Shown in pieces: positions 9,535 through 23,037 of a DNA stretch of 64,000 nt. Origin of the DNA: Ananas comosus (lineage: Eukaryota > Streptophyta > Magnoliopsida > Poales > Bromeliaceae). A model generated the notes under the pieces. It saw nothing but the letters and a program-made list of their open reading frames with translations. It ran no database searches and was not told the DNA's origin. Position numbers and translations under genes: made by a program. The stretch is from NCBI RefSeq assembly GCF_001540865.1, contig NC_033639.1, positions 10,156,432 through 10,220,431 on the forward strand. The letters are read 5' to 3'. Within the stretch, counting starts at the first letter, position 1. Every line of letters starts with the position of its first letter.

Positions 9535-11596
9535 TTTTGGATGAGGAGCACCTTCTCCCTTTCAATTATTGCATGCACCTAGTGTACCTGGCACTATCGC
9601 GCTCTTAAAATCTTATTATAAAAGTTTTAAAATAGAAACTTAACTTACTGGATATGTTCTGCGGCATTGAGAGAGCCTGGATATAGAAAACTATAAATTT
9701 TGACCATCTATTTTGTATAAATCGAACAATATTTCTTCCTATAGTTGATTTTGAGCTCTCTAATGCCTAAGTAATATATTTTCGAATGTATGAATTTTTG
9801 AAGAAATTAATTTTAGATATTAATCATCAAATACTGAGTGTGGTGCATGGTCGCAAAGTTGCGGGTAATAATTATCTCCTCCATCACTTCCATGTGATGT
9901 TGTGATGAAGGAGGTGGAGGTGCTTTTATCATTTGACTCACTCCAATCTTAAGGGGGACAACATCAGCTTTTTGTCATTGGGGCATGGGATCCTAATCTC
10001 TTTAGTACTCATGTTATTATCTCTAAAATCAATTAAAATAAGCTTTGCAGTGCTCCTTTTTTATCATTTATGGAGCTTTTTTGGTCTCTCTCTCTCTCTT
10101 GAGAGTAAAAAAAAAAAAAAAGAATTTTCTTTTGTGGGCTTTTTGGAATGGCAGAAAAAGGCAAAAAAAGAAAAAGCAGCCACCAATTAAAAGCCATGTG
10201 ATGGTTTGAGATCTTAACCCATAATTCCCATCTACATGATTGTTAATGAACATGCTTTGTGCTTTTTTATTATTCATTTTATATTGTTGCTTTATTTGTA
10301 CTATCATACCATTATAAAAAACCTTACAAATCCTTTTGTAGATCATTAATTTGGCCTTTCCTGTCTCTCTCTCTCTCTCTCTTTTGATGCTTTAATTTGA
10401 TCTACCAAGTTTCCTTGGAAGGTAATATGCATCATATATAGATAAAAATACACTTTAAAGTAGATACATTGTAGTTTACCAGGATTTTGAGTATTTTAGC
10501 CTATAAACACCCCAAAAAAAAACCGATTAAAAGGGGAAAAAAAAGATAATGTCTTAGAAAAGGCCCTATTTCTGTTCCGAAAATGGATTCCTATAGCTAG
10601 TACATAGTAACTTACCATACAATCAAATAATGGAGCAATTAAAGGAGCTAGGAACCTCATAGATGGTTATTAAAACAAGTTAAGCTATAAGCTATAGATC
10701 AAGTACCCACTAGGGCAAATGTGTTGTTGGCTCAAACCTAAGACCATAAAAGGCCCATGGAAATCTAAGACAAGGAGCCAAGCATAAGAGATGGAAATAG
10801 TTTCACTTTGGCATTTCATGTACTTATTACTCAATCATGAAAAAGAATTTACTTAGACACTTCATTTGACATAATTACATTTCGTAAGTTGTGGGGCAAG
10901 TTACCGAATCACCTTACCACGGTGGTTTGATATGATCGTAGATTAATTCTACAGTAACTCTACTGTAGAGTGCAGTGCTATTAAATGAAATGATTCTGAA
11001 CAGTGCTTTTAAGACAATCTCAATGTCAAAATCCCTCTAATAGCTTCTCTCGATAGCTTAAAGAAGAAGCTCGGGCTTTCAGAATATTTGGAATTATTGA
11101 ACATTTTTATTGAATTTCTCCACAATTGAACGCAGAAGTAAAAGTCGGGCCGAAACAAGCTAATAGGCTTAAGCCCAGTAGAAGCCCATAAAAGCACATC
11201 TCCCACTTCTTGTTGAGCCAAAATTCTCCGCATGCTTATTCCCCTAAACAAAATTTTATTACAGATTACAACACACAACTATGAACTCAAAATCTCAGTG
11301 ACGAATCCAATCATTTTAAAACAATTTTTTGCATCAAACGATCTAATTACTTTAAAACAAGGGCTTTTTCTGCATTTAACCCCCTCAGAATTTTTTTTCT
11401 ACAAATACCCCCGCAAAATTTATATTTGCAAAATTGACACTATTCCTGCCACACGAGTGTCGGTGTAGGTTAAGTTGAACACGATGAACCATTCACCATG
11501 TTCAAACACGAATTATGTAATATTTAGGATTTAAGATTGAGAAAGGACACGGTGACTGGTGAAAGATTCACCGTGTCCAAACACGGTAAAACTTTT

Positions 11597-11631
<35 letters not shown>

Positions 11632-11711
11632 ATCAAAAGGTCTAATTCCGATAATCTCCACAAGTTAAAATATAATTACAACAACATGGCAAAAAAATAA
11701 ATTTGAAAAAT
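8937..11711. other. AT-rich intergenic sequence
   Basis: Poly-A and poly-T tracts occur at about 9369-9385, 9506-9531 and 11597-11629, with CT microsatellites at about 10085-10099 and 10363-10382. A possible small element with GTGCAC-like ends spans about 9569-9870. The segment at 11336-11590 resembles, in inverse orientation, part of 45040-45270. No gene supported. Confidence 0.4.
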
Positions 11712-11784
11712 GGCGTCGCCCGGGTTCGAACCGGAGACCTTCAGTGTGTTAGACTGACGTGATAACCAACTACACCACGACACC
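11712..11784 (-). tRNA. tRNA-Val (anticodon AAC)
   Basis: The minus strand folds as a complete 73-base tRNA. The acceptor stem GGTGTCG pairs with CGACGCC (one G-U). The D arm contains GTGTAGTTGGTTATCAC. The anticodon stem TCAGT/ACTGA encloses loop CTAACAC, giving anticodon AAC. The T arm carries GGTTCGAAC. The discriminator base is A. There is no intron, and both internal promoter boxes are intact, so it is probably functional. Confidence 0.93.
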
Positions 11785-11870
11785 AATTGATGATTAAATG
11801 TTCAAAGTCTATCTAATGAGAAATTTAATCTACCTGCTTTCATATTTTAAAGAATCCGAAGATTTCAAAA

Positions 11871-11916
<46 letters not shown>

Positions 11917-12348
11917 CTCTTATGCTGACGATAGTCACGAAAATGTCGAATTAATTTTTTGCAATTTTAGTTATTCTACTTTATGACAAACCACTGATGT
12001 CTGAATGATAAGTTATATAAGAGTGGAGTCTAAAAAGATCGTAAATTCGAGTCCTAGGCATTGTTAGCCTTTAATAATTAGTGAAATCTGTAGATCTATT
12101 AGTTCAATAATATTTAAGATTAACAAAAAATTAACAAGTTTATCAACGAAGCCAACTCAAATTAAGTATTCAAGAAGAGTTCATGATGCATCTTCAACTA
12201 AATAAAAGGGATCACTACACAATTTCACCTTAAACAGGGGATTAGCTTGAGAAAACTTATGATACGATATTGTATTTCTAGCTAATTGCTTCCTCTAAAC
12301 ACACATGTCAACTCCTCAATCAATTACACAGGTGGCATGCACTAAACA

Positions 12349-12394
<46 letters not shown>

Positions 12395-13117
12395 GATGAT
12401 AGAAGGGCACATTGTAGAGCTTGTCATGGCTAATAGAATAAGAGAAATGTAAATGATAAATTAATAGTACAATATTATCCTTCATGTCTTCTTATCTAAA
12501 ATGCATAAATTATTGGCTCACAAAATCCACATTATGAGAAAGGCAACTTGAGCAAGTACACAAGATTAAGAACAATATATATAGTACAACAACACGAGGA
12601 AAAGGAATCGTAAGGCATCGAAATATCAAGACTCTGTATGATCATCAAATTTTAATATTAGATTGAATATGATAAGAGGAGCATTTAGCAACTCGGCAGC
12701 AGAGAGCGTCGCTAATCTTATTCCCTTATATGGTATTATATATGCAATTAGGCAGTGGGTGTCAATTGGGGATCATGTTTATTGGTTTCAAAATAATTAA
12801 GGGGTACATGGAGGAAAAATAAGAACAAAAACTCAAAAAAAAGGGATTTGTGGGGCCAAATGGGGCCAATAAATAATTAAGGTCACTGAAGACACCCACA
12901 TGGTTGAACATGGAACCTCATCAACCCTCCTCTCCACCTACAATTAAGGGTCACTGAACGGTCTCAGTAGTTTGATTGATTGATCCAACCCCCCCACCCC
13001 CCCCCCACACCCAANAATAATAAATTCCCCACTTCCACAGTGACCTTTTATTAGGTGTTAGTCACTTTGCTATTCTCTTTTATTTTTCTGAAGAGTAATA
13101 ATATGCCATCTGATAAC
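11785..13117. other. AT-rich intergenic sequence
   Basis: Holds a poly-T tract (about 11877-11916), a CA/poly-A tract (about 12347-12391), a C-rich run (about 12990-13014) next to an N at about 13015, and a possible tRNA-derived SINE-like stretch near 12005-12075 with a B-box-like AAATTCGAGTCC. No protein gene seen. Confidence 0.4.
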
Positions 13118-13120
13118 TAA

Positions 13121-13378
13121 GGTACCGTTTGGTTCGGATATAAGTAAGAATCAATTATTACAAGAATAGGTACAACTATGGGGATAAAAAAAATAATGTT
13201 TGGATAAAAATTGGATTGTTTTCCGGGATAAAAATAATTTTAGATAGTTTTATATAGAAAATGGAGGTGTTGGTAGGGATAACCGAGAATTACTATTTTC
13301 GGATAAAAAATTAACGTTTGAGTATAAAGGGGGGATAAGGGCCTATTCTTATTCCTATTCCCTAATCAAACGCTGCCT
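13121..13378. mobile_element. Tourist-like (PIF/Harbinger) MITE
   Basis: The left end GGTACCGTTTGGTTCGG and the right end, whose reverse complement reads AGGCAGCGTTTGATTAG, form short terminal inverted repeats of the CGTTTGGTT type common in plant Tourist MITEs. TAA flanks both sides (13118-13120 and 13379-13381), fitting the 3-base target duplication of this superfamily. Non-coding. Confidence 0.7.
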
Positions 13379-13448
13379 TAAAAGTACGAAGCAAAAATAT
13401 TTTGAATTCAGGACATAAGATACTAACTATCAAACTTTAATATTTATA

Positions 13449-13806
13449 GGCTAAATTACATAAAACTTTCCTGTCAAAATTTAATTTTTTATTTTTTTTC
13501 TGTTATTTAAAACCTACACTTTGCTCCCTTGTAAAATGAAAAATATTCACAGGAAGGTACGGTGTGAACTGTGACGATAAAATAATAATTTTGCCCCTCA
13601 TCATGTTCATAGAAGAGAAAGTTGAGGGTATTTTTAGCATAAAAAATATATAATAATATTTTATAAACGAAACCCTAATAGATTACTATCGGTAGGGGGC
13701 GAAGTGAATATTTTTCATTTTACAAGCGGGCAAAATATAGGTTTTTAAATGACAGGGGGAAAGTGAAAAATCGAATTTTGACAGAAAGATTTTATGTAAT
13801 TGAACC
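13449..13806. mobile_element. Mutator-like MITE related to 1856-2516
   Basis: Begins GGCTAAATTACATAAAAC and ends with the inverted counterpart, with arm similarity of about 100 bases. The arms match the element at 1856-2516, including the stretch around TACACTTTGC. The GC-rich cargo of that element is absent. A 9-base duplication ATATTTATA is possible but is not cleanly placed in the AT-rich flanks. Confidence 0.72.
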
Positions 13807-15549
13807 ATATTATATTTATATAAACTTCATAATTAATAATATCTATTCTTAGTATATAGGTCTCTTTTGTAATTTGGCTTCTCGGTGAATTATATGGTCC
13901 AAAATATCATAATTTTGAGTGCTTTTACACTATATGGATAGTTAGTAAATATTTCACTATAAGGCATGTTTGTTTCGCTTCTGTTTCTATTTTAATAGCA
14001 GTAATTTTTACGTAAGCATTTGCTAAAAAAGAAGAAATTTGAACATTAATAACAACTAAAAAATAAAAATAAAACTTTAGATCTCTAAGGTAAGTTACAA
14101 ATTTGGTCATTGTGATTTTGTTATAGAAAGAAACTATAAGGCTATTTAATATAGTATTTTTGTCGATAACACCCCTCTAAATAAAATAACCCCCACAATA
14201 AATTAATGATACATCCTCAATAAAGTGTTGTACCTAATGGTATTCGAGGGGTATTATTAAGAGAAACATAGTACACATATATGAAATTTACCCTATTATT
14301 ATTTACAGTATATAAAATAGTTGTAATTAAGTCACCTCATCATCAAACGAACGGCTCAGATCAGTCCACGTTACCTTACCTTCTCAACGCTTCCCTTAAC
14401 GGCAACAAAACGCCGTTAAATCCCCACAGTGGTGTGATGACGTCATCGCAGGCCAACTACTCAGAGTGCACTTCATTAACTCCCCCTTTTATTATTATTT
14501 ATTATTATTATTATTACTATAAATAGCAAAAAGTAACGGAACGTCAGTGGCACCGCCGTAATAATCTCAAACACCAGGACCGTTTACTGTCCCGCATTTT
14601 CTGTTTCGGGTGAAGAAACAGTCGCACTCCTTTTACTGCTTCGGTGAAATTCAAAGCGGTTAAATTGTACGGAAACCCCTTAACTATAGATTATTTTGAA
14701 AGAAACCCCTAAAACTTGCTTGTTTTAAAAAAAAAAAATTTAAAGCATTCTAATTATAAAAAGTTATTAATTTTTTATTATTTTTTAATGAAAAAATATT
14801 ATTAAATTTATTGTAAAACAAATACGAGGGTAATTTTAGTTATTAAATAAATATTTAAATATTAACCCCTGAAAAGACGCTATATGCTTATCGACACAGC
14901 GACAACCTGGAAAAGAATGGGTGATAAAGTCACCCGCGCTTTCAGTCACTGTACGCTTTAAAAAATATATATATTTAGGGAGTGGAATTCTTGCGTGCAC
15001 TAGGTGTATATATACGACTCATGCACCGCACTAATTATTTAATACTTATCAACTTAAAATCTAAATTTTAATCAATGAGTAATGCTGTTCTTTCTCACTA
15101 TTTATCTATTTTAAAGTTTATGAAATATATTAAATGAATTGAAATTTGATTTTAAATCCGCCCTAGTTATTTTCTTTCAAGGGCTATGGCGCATCGGGTG
15201 CGCCGGGTGCACGCAATGAGGTAGACTAATAACTAGAGTTGGGTATAAAATGAGAAAAGTGGGGGTGTCATTATCACACAGCATTGAACTACAAATTGTT
15301 CATACAATTTTGCCCAAATAAAAAATAAAAAAATAAAAAAATAAAACCCTCACATTGATGAGAGGTGGGAGAAAGAGACAAGTCGTATAAAAAGATTTTA
15401 AAAAAATAAAAAATAAATAAATAAAAGAAAAAAAAGAAACCGATGATGGAAACGGTTCACATCATTTTCTCCGTTTTTTTAATAAATATAAATATAAATA
15501 TAAATATAAATATAAATATTATTCCTCTCCCTCTCCCTCTCCCTCTTCT
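13807..15549. other. Intergenic region upstream of the F-box gene
   Basis: AT-rich. Contains a perfect 12-base palindrome with TGACGTCA at its centre (14436-14447), an ATT repeat (about 14489-14519), a MITE-like element (about 14984-15219) and an AAATAT repeat followed by CTCTCC repeats (15481-15545). The last two probably sit just upstream of the F-box transcription start. Confidence 0.45.
14984..15219. mobile_element. Small MITE-like element with GTGCAC ends
   Basis: The left end TTGCGTGCACTAGGTGTA and the right end, in reverse complement ATTGCGTGCACCCGGCGC, form an inverted pair of about 17 bases around an AT-rich interior. Similar GTGCAC-bearing pairs are seen near 9569-9870 and 31210-31320. 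No coding capacity. Confidence 0.5.
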
Positions 15550-15785
15550 CCATTATCCCCTTTTTTTTTTAATTTGTCCATTTATTTTCTCGCCCTTATC
15601 CAACAATGGCGATTTTCCCCACCTGAGTCCCCTCCCCCCTCGCTGGATCCCCGCGGCGACCCTTTCGCGGCGATCTCCGGCGACCTCGGAAGCTGGATCT
15701 CCGGCGGCGGCTGCGGCGATCGCCGATCGGGCGGCGGAGATCGCGCCTATGAGCTCCGATCGCTCCGATCTCTGATCGGAGCAAG
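15550..15785 (+). other. Presumed 5' UTR exon of the F-box/kelch gene
   Basis: A GC-rich stretch ends in GAGCAAG followed by the donor GTGAGG at 15786. The matching acceptor lies at about 17292 or 17295 (TTTCCAGCAG), 58-61 bases before the F-box ATG at 17353. The start is approximate. A leader intron of about 1.5 kb before an intronless coding region is the usual layout of SKIP11-type genes. Confidence 0.6.
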
Positions 15786-17352
15786 GTGAGGTCCTCGATT
15801 CGTTGTTTATTCGATCGACTTGGAGTGGATTCGATGCTCGTGTGCTTCGGTTTGGTTGGATTGGTGCGGAGAGTGGCGTGTGGTTTGGCTGGAAATGGCG
15901 GAGATTGTGCGATAGATGCGGTGGTTGGGGTAAATGTGGATTTATTGATGGTTTATACGTTGGATGCGATAAGGTGTTGGATCCTGTGACCTCTTTGCTA
16001 GAATGGCGAGGTTTTGGTTAATGATCTATGTAGAGATTATAATCAGTGAGCTTGAATGCTTGGGATTATGGTAATATTTACTAGACCTACACTAAAGGTT
16101 AGATTAAGTGCGATGATGTAGTTAACTTGAAGTAGCAAATCTGAGATCCATCATGAGCTTAATAGAAGTAGAGAGTTTTATCTGATCTAGCTATGGTTTC
16201 CTATACTAATTTTGATAGGTCCTTTATATTTGTGCCGGATTTGCTAAAAGAAGGAACAATTTGGGTGATACAGAACAGGAAATACCCAGAATGTGTTACT
16301 TTATCAACTAATAATGATCAAATGGACATTATTATTATAATTATAATATGCATTATTTGGCTAGTTTGGGTTGTAGTTTGGCTAGGTTGGCATTGAGAGA
16401 AAAAAGTTTTTTGCTGCTTTATTGGCTTACTACATGCAGCAGAAAAAGTTGGAACAATTAATGAATTTCTATAGCAAGTGTTTAAGTGCATGCAAAAACT
16501 ATATGCATTTCACCCCTTGGCATTACAATGAATAGCTGGATCTCTCTTCGTATGGTTTATTGGTGAACATACTCATTTCCCCCCCTTTTTCAGATTTCTA
16601 TCTAAAACTGAACATGCAAAATGGTGATTTTGTTAATGTGTTATAGTGACTACCAGGAGGAATTTTCTTATATGAATTGTTAAAGAGCTTTTTTTCCTCA
16701 AAAATTTCACTATTTTTTTTTTTCAGTTCCTATGTAAAACAGGGGATTGAAATAATTGATGAATTTAGTTTCATGTATTTGAGCTAGAATGTCCAGTGTC
16801 AAGGTTGTTTTCTTTTCCTAAGAAACAATAATGGAAGAATGATTGTGCACGTATTAGGATTGCTTATCGGAGAAATACATATGCCTTGTATGTTTTTATT
16901 GGTGTGTAGTTGGCTCGAACCTTTTTACATCGCTATAGATTCAGACTTATGGCATGAAAGTTTAACAGTAAGAATAGCTTCTACTGAACTGCATTTTCCA
17001 CATTATATATGTGGTATCTTCTAAGCACATCTGGTTCCATTTCTCATTGAGTCATTTCTTCATTGTAGTTTATCACTTCTACATGTGATGACTACTTTCA
17101 TCATTTTTACGTTTTTTCTAATTTGATTGCCTCTTAGCATATGTTTTCCCTTCCTATTGAGTAGAACAGTTGAAATCAATTTACTTGTTACCTCTTTTTT
17201 AAAATAAATCATCTAGAAATATCTCACAAACTACAAAAATGTCTTTTATGTTTCAGCATCTTGTCATTTTCTAACTCCATTTCACTTTCCAGCAGTTCAT
17301 AAAGCAGTCACAAATCTTTGTTGATTTTGAGCTGTTTGGTTGAGAAGCCAGC

Positions 17353-18660
17353 ATGAAAGAGCTTCAACTCAAGTCTCAGAGCATGGCAGGAGCTCCTGCT
17401 TCTGTTCTTCTACAAATTGTTAGATCCTCTGGGCAAGATCAAAGTTCATTACATTACATATTGGCTATCTTACTAGTGGCTCAAAATGGCTACCTGTTGA
17501 AAGAAATCAGAGAGTTCACATTCAGAAACAAGCTATATTCTGACCAAACTGAACTGAAGAAGAAGAAACCTCTTTTTAGATCTCAGCTAGGAAGCGATCA
17601 CAATGATCAAAGTTCGAATGACTGTTTCCTCCCAGGCCTCCACGATGATATTGCCCTGGACTGTCTTGCTCTAACTAGCAGATCAGACTACCCTTCACTC
17701 GCTTTTCTTAATAAAAGGTTCAATAACTTGATAAGATCTGGTTACCTGTACCAATTACGGAGAAAGCTCGGTATTATTGAACATTGGGTTTATTTAGCAT
17801 GTACCTTAATGCCATGGGAAGCATTCGACCCTTTCCGTCTTAGATGGATGAGGCTACCAAGAATGCCATGTGATGACTGCTTCTCCTGTGCTGATAAAGA
17901 ATCTCTTGCTGTAGGGACCCAACTTCTCGTGTTTGGTCGAGAATTAACCGGATTTGCTATTTGGAAGTATAGCTTGGTAAGCCGTGATTGGTCCAGGTGT
18001 CCGCCCATGAACTTACCTCGTTGCCTTTTTGGGTCTGGAAGCTCTGGCGAAATTGCCATTGTTGCTGGTGGCAGCGATATGAACGGCCGTGTCTTAAAAT
18101 GCGTCGACTTATATAATTCAGAGTTGGGCGTCTGGGAAAGTTTACCTGATATGAATATTCCAAGGAGATCGTGCTCTGGATTTTTCATGGATGGGAAATT
18201 TTACGTTATTGGGGGCTTGTCGAGCCATACTGATTCTTTAACTTGTGGGGAGGTGTATGACCTCAAAACCCGAACATGGAGGATAATTAAAGATATGTAT
18301 CCCGGCGGTATTAGGGCGAGTCAATCTCCCCCTCTCATTGCGGTCGTGAATAACCAGCTGTATGCTGCGGATCAGTCCATGAATGTGGTTAAGAAGTACG
18401 ATAAAGTGAATAACTCTTGGAGTGTGGTGAGAAGATTGCCTGTTCGGGCCGACTCGTCGAATGGCTGGGGCCTCGCTTTCAAGGCATGTGGCAACAAGCT
18501 ATTGGTTGTTGGCGGGCATAGAGGGCCCTGCGGTGAGGTCATCGTACTGCATTCTTGGTGTCCTGGTAATGAGCAGGGTGGCGATGGAAATTGGGATGTT
18601 CTTTCTGTCAGGGAACGGGCCGGTGCTTTCGTATACAATTGTGCAGTAATGGGTTGCTGA
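17353..18660 (+). CDS. F-box/kelch-repeat protein, SKIP11-like
   Basis: A single uninterrupted coding exon of 435 residues. The F-box lies at about residues 92-137 ([20 protein letters not shown], then LAFLNKRF) and should bind the SKP1 subunit of an SCF ubiquitin ligase. The region after it, ending [20 protein letters not shown], is typical of this plant family. At least four kelch-type repeats follow, seen as VAGG, VIGG and VVGG doublets with spaced Tyr and Trp residues, forming a beta-propeller for substrate binding. The N-terminal 90 residues are poorly conserved. The start is the first ATG after the leader-intron acceptor; a second Met lies at residue 11. The family includes Arabidopsis SKIP11 and phenylpropanoid-enzyme regulators. 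The substrate here cannot be told. Confidence 0.92.
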   Translation: MKELQLKSQSMAGAPASVLLQIVRSSGQDQSSLHYILAILLVAQNGYLLKEIREFTFRNKLYSDQTELKKKKPLFRSQLGSDHNDQSSNDCFLPGLHDDIALDCLALTSRSDYPSLAFLNKRFNNLIRSGYLYQLRRKLGIIEHWVYLACTLMPWEAFDPFRLRWMRLPRMPCDDCFSCADKESLAVGTQLLVFGRELTGFAIWKYSLVSRDWSRCPPMNLPRCLFGSGSSGEIAIVAGGSDMNGRVLKCVDLYNSELGVWESLPDMNIPRRSCSGFFMDGKFYVIGGLSSHTDSLTCGEVYDLKTRTWRIIKDMYPGGIRASQSPPLIAVVNNQLYAADQSMNVVKKYDKVNNSWSVVRRLPVRADSSNGWGLAFKACGNKLLVVGGHRGPCGEVIVLHSWCPGNEQGGDGNWDVLSVRERAGAFVYNCAVMGC

Positions 18661-19790
18661 GAACATTCCCAGTTATTAAGCATACTCGGGGAAGAGAATT
18701 GCTTCATTTTATCGGTAAAGTTGGTTCTGGTTTAATTGCATAATTTTTTTTCCGTTTCCAGGTACTTAACATTGTTGAATTGTATTTAAAAATGACGCGG
18801 TTGTGCCCTCTCTCTCAGAGTCCTTAGCAATTCGAAGAGGACATTGAGTTGCATAATGTTTACTTTTTTAAACTTCAAAACTAGTTATCGTTTCGACAAA
18901 CTCGACTGATAATGTAGCATGAGGTATGGCCCCAGCTTTTTCATTCTATGTTTCTTAAGGCTTCTGTTTTCTCTTTTTTGGCCATCGGCACTTCTTGATC
19001 TCTAATGTCATTGATTGTTCAGTCTTCTTCTGTTCCTTTGGAAATTTCTATTCCATTGCTGCATATTAATTATTCGAAACGTACTTCTTCGACATTATCC
19101 GATTTGTCTTTGAACTGGTATTCCTACTACGTTTTATGCCGTCAATGAACTTAAAATTTCTCCTGTGTCTGTCTCAGTGAAAAAGAACAAGATTAGAGTA
19201 ATATTAATATTGCAATTCATATTCTAGTGCTATGTGCTTCATTTGGTCCACCACTTCATGTAAAACCACTTCATGTAAAGCGTTCCTTGAAACCACTGGA
19301 GAATTATTGACACGTTTTAGAATATTCTTTATGCTCTCCTAATAAAGTTAAAAAGGGATTATTGCTTATATACCCCTAAAAAACTGTGTGCTCTTTGGTT
19401 TGTGCAATAGCATCTTTGGAGCACTAGGTGTGGTTGAGCTTTGGCATTGTTACTTTCTCATGTTTTTTATTTTTATTTTAACAGAATGTGCCGAGTGAAC
19501 AGGTGCATTTAAATTAGTTTCACTTCTTTATAAGCAGATTCTATGGGTGATCACTGGTGCTTTTATTATGTCAAAAAACCCATTTCTGCTCCCCAACATA
19601 GTAAAAACACTAATTTTTTTTTTTATAGTTTTTGTTTGTTAAATGCCTATTTCGGTGAAAAGTTATTTTAGAAGTCAGACCAAATATTACCATTATGATA
19701 GAAACTTCATCCAAATTTATTCCAAATGTCTCTTTCAAATAGAAATTCCTTTTCTTCTTATGCTCATCATCTCTCTAGTGATCTCAAACA
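18661..19790. other. Convergent 3' flanks of the F-box and GH31 genes
   Basis: Holds the 3' untranslated regions of the plus-strand F-box gene and the minus-strand GH31 gene. The sequence from about 19311 onward is repeated downstream of the second GH31 copy (from about 24370), marking the edge of the tandem duplication. No coding sequence seen. Confidence 0.6.
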
Positions 19791-22700
19791 CTAGTTACAG
19801 ATCTTAATTTTCAACTCAAATTCCTCCCCAAGTAACTGTGACAACCCCTCAATTTGTGCAACCCCAGATCTCCCACTTTTATCTTGCTCAACTGCCTTCA
19901 CTTCCACCCCGTTCATAGATATGCTACCCTTCCTAAGTGATCTCTCAAACTCAAACCCTAAAAGGACTACCTTTTCTATCACTAGCTTATGCTCCAAAGC
20001 ATATTTTCCATTCACCACCTCAGATTTTAGTTTCAAATACTTGGTTTCTATTTCACTTTTGAACCTCACAAAGCTCCAATCACCCCCTTCTCCCCCCATC
20101 TCCACCACCTCCCCATCATCCGCATAAACCTCCCCCGTCGCCGCCCCGTTCTCGTCGACCACCACCAAAAGCTCGTACCCGCTCTTCCGCACCAATTCCG
20201 TCGTCATCTCCGGCTTCTGCATCGGCAAAATATTCCCACCACGAACATGAACATTCATCGTATCTTCTGGCGCGTCGAGGTTCACGTACTTCCCGGCATT
20301 GGCGTCCACCACTTGCGAGTAGTTGAATAGATTGAACCATCTCCCTGCAGGGAAATGCGCGTTTACGGTGACGTTCCCTGGCTCGAGAACCGGGGATACC
20401 ATCACGCCTCGTCCGATCAGAAACTGCGTGCTGATATCGTATGTGTCGGTGTCTTCTGGGAATGAAAAGAAGAGAGGACGGACGATCGGCGAGCCCCTGA
20501 TGTGCGCCTCGTACATTAGGGTGTAGAAATATGGGAGAAGGCGATACCGGAGGCCGAGGGTCTTTCTCGCAGCCCGGGCAACCGAGTCCCAAATATACAG
20601 CTCATGCCGGATCGAGCTCTTGTCGTAGTGGTTCCTCGCGAAAGGATAGAATGCACCTAGCTTCGCAGCGAAAAGAGTATCTTTAGACTTTGTTAAAATC
20701 AAAACTATACGATGATGTTTGAATTGACGCCGAACTTAGATTTTGCATACCTGAATCCACCGCCGGCAGAGCTCCTCGGTAGTGTTACCGCGGAACCCAC
20801 AGATGTCCGCTCCGACCATCGGTACCCCGAACAGTCCAAAATTCAGTATGCTGGGGATCGAGTACGCGATATCGTCCCACGTCGCCGCATTATCCCCAGT
20901 CCAGTGTGCCGCGTACTTCCCAGACCCAATGAACGTCGACCGTGACAGCACGAACGGTCGCTTCCCAGTGTCATTCATCAGCGCATCGTGCGTCGCCCTC
21001 GACTCCAGCCAACCATACAGGTTATGTGCATCGTACTCGCTTACATTCCCGAAGTGGATCGCCGAGGCCGGAACTGTTCTATCGTAGATGGGCCTATTTA
21101 TGCCGGAGTTGTTAATCCGGTAGGGTGGCTCGTCAAGAGCGTTGAGGGGCGAGGGGTCAGCAAAATTGGAAATCTCGTTCATGTCGATCCATAAGCCATC
21201 GACGGGGATAATTTGTCGGAATATCGCGATCTCTCGGGCCCAGAACACAGCTGCAGCTGGGTTCAGGAAATCCGGGAAATAGACCGGCCCTGGCCACACG
21301 TTTCCCACGAAGTAACTTCCGTTCCTCTTCAGGAAAATTCCATCTCTCATTCCCCTCTTGAATGTGCCATATGTGTTGTTAACACTAATCCCTGCAACAA
21401 TTTTGCAAGTTTTTGTTGTTCATTAATTGTGTGAATTTTTCGCCAACATTTTGATGTTTCTGTAGTAGTGTTTCACCTGGTTCTACTATGACCACATATT
21501 TTTGCCCATTGTGGTGAAGGTGTTTGATGAATTGCTTCATCTCCGGTGCAGGGAAGTTCACGGGGTCGAGGGTGAAGTCCTTGAACCCATCCATGTAGTC
21601 GATATCGGTCCACATTACTTCGAGAGGGATCTTGGCTTTGGCATAGCCCGCGACGACGTCTTTGAGGTCTGATACATCCTTGAACTTGTAATGGCACTGG
21701 TGAAATCCTAGAGCATAGAAAAATTTTCTAGTTTTGTTCCTTGATATATAGTACCAGAAATTTTAGCAACTTTGTTTGGTAGACATTTGATTTTTTGCTT
21801 TTCCAATAAAGAAGCTGTTTCAGAAACCTTACCAGATGAGTACATAGAAAAAGATTTTTAGTTACTTACCGAAGGACCAGTACGGCATTGGGGCGGGTCG
21901 ACCGACGAACTCGGTGTACTGATCGATCACAGATAGCGGCGATGACCCCGCGAAAAAGTAGAAGTCGAGGATTCCCCCGATCACTTTGTAAGTGATGTAC
22001 GACCCACCGTAAACTATGTCCATGCCGTTGCTATTGAGGAGGAGCACGCCGTGCGTAGTCCCCGCCGGGCCTGCAGCTCCGGGCTGCGACGATCTCACAT
22101 CAATGTAGAAAGGGTGAGACCCGTAGAGATTCAGATTGGGGTTCAACGCCAATATGTCGGAATTCCACAAGGTCAGTGTGTCATTTGGTTTTAGCCTAAA
22201 TGACTTCTTTGTGTGCTCTCCGAAACCATACAAAGATGCTCGATCGGCGGGTAGAGCCGAGGAGATCTCCAAGTACCGGTCCTTGAACACGAGTGTGGGC
22301 ATCGAATCGAATAGGATATCGCCCGTGGAGCGGCGCGTGACGGTGAACCTGAAGGGAGAGGTGGTGAGGAGTGTGAAGACGAGGTCGGCGCCCGCGAGAC
22401 CGAGGACTAGTTGGTTTTCGGGTCCTTGGGACTTGTTTGAGTCTATGTGAGCTCTTTGATCTTCCGGCATTTCGCGGTCCGACGGTGGAGGTTCGCGGGG
22501 GATGATGTGCTGTGGAACTTCCCATCTTTGGTGATCAGAATCGGTTATTCGAACTCGCAGACGATCTTTGGTTTCGAAGCTGCAGAAAAAAGGAGGGAAA
22601 AAAAGGAACTTGAAAGAATTCAATATCAGTTTTATAAAACGTTGGTTTCTGTTGGAACCAATCATCTTTCTAGTTAGAACATTTCACTAAAACCAATCCC

Positions 22701-22989
22701 TAATTACAAGGAAAACTAATCTTAAGGATCACAAATGAACTTGCCTAGCAAAGAGCTTAAGGTTCGGTATGTCTGGTCCGTAAACCGACGATTTGCAGAT
22801 CAACCGGAGCTCCGCGGTGAGTGACTTACCCGAAGGGTTGACGGAGATCGATCGGAGGAGCTTGTAGCCGTATCCGGTTATTTGTTTCTTTTTCGAGTCG
22901 GATTGAATTGATGAACAACAGGAGGTGGAGAAAGAGTAGAAGAGGAAGATGATGATGAGGAGATGAGATGAGGATCTCAAAATTCCCAT
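19791..22989 (-). CDS. GH31 alpha-glucosidase, tandem copy 1
   Basis: Five exons: 22989-22745, 22579-21870, 21707-21477, 21391-20751 and 20660-19791, joining in phase to 898 residues, a usual plant alpha-glucosidase length. The enzyme hydrolyses terminal alpha-1,4-linked glucose (maltase type) or related alpha-glycosides in the wall or secretory pathway. The N-terminus [20 protein letters not shown] is a signal peptide. An in-frame ATG 16 codons earlier (23037) is an alternative start. The catalytic nucleophile is Asp465 in GLWIDMNE and the acid/base is Asp562 in HWTGDN. Early sequence VYGPDIPNL and [12 protein letters not shown] is closer to alpha-glucosidase than to alpha-xylosidase, but the substrate is inferred. 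Intron 1 uses a GC donor (AG|GCAAGT), required by the frame. Confidence 0.92.
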
Positions 22990-23037
22990 CACTATGTGTA
23001 GTATTTTAGGCAAGGAAATACCTAATGGTGCTACCAC

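Noticed and set aside
20116..20592. Alternative-frame open frames within GH31 exon 5 (also 25205-25810)
   Set aside because: Same-strand or antisense shadows; the GH31 frame carries the conserved protein.
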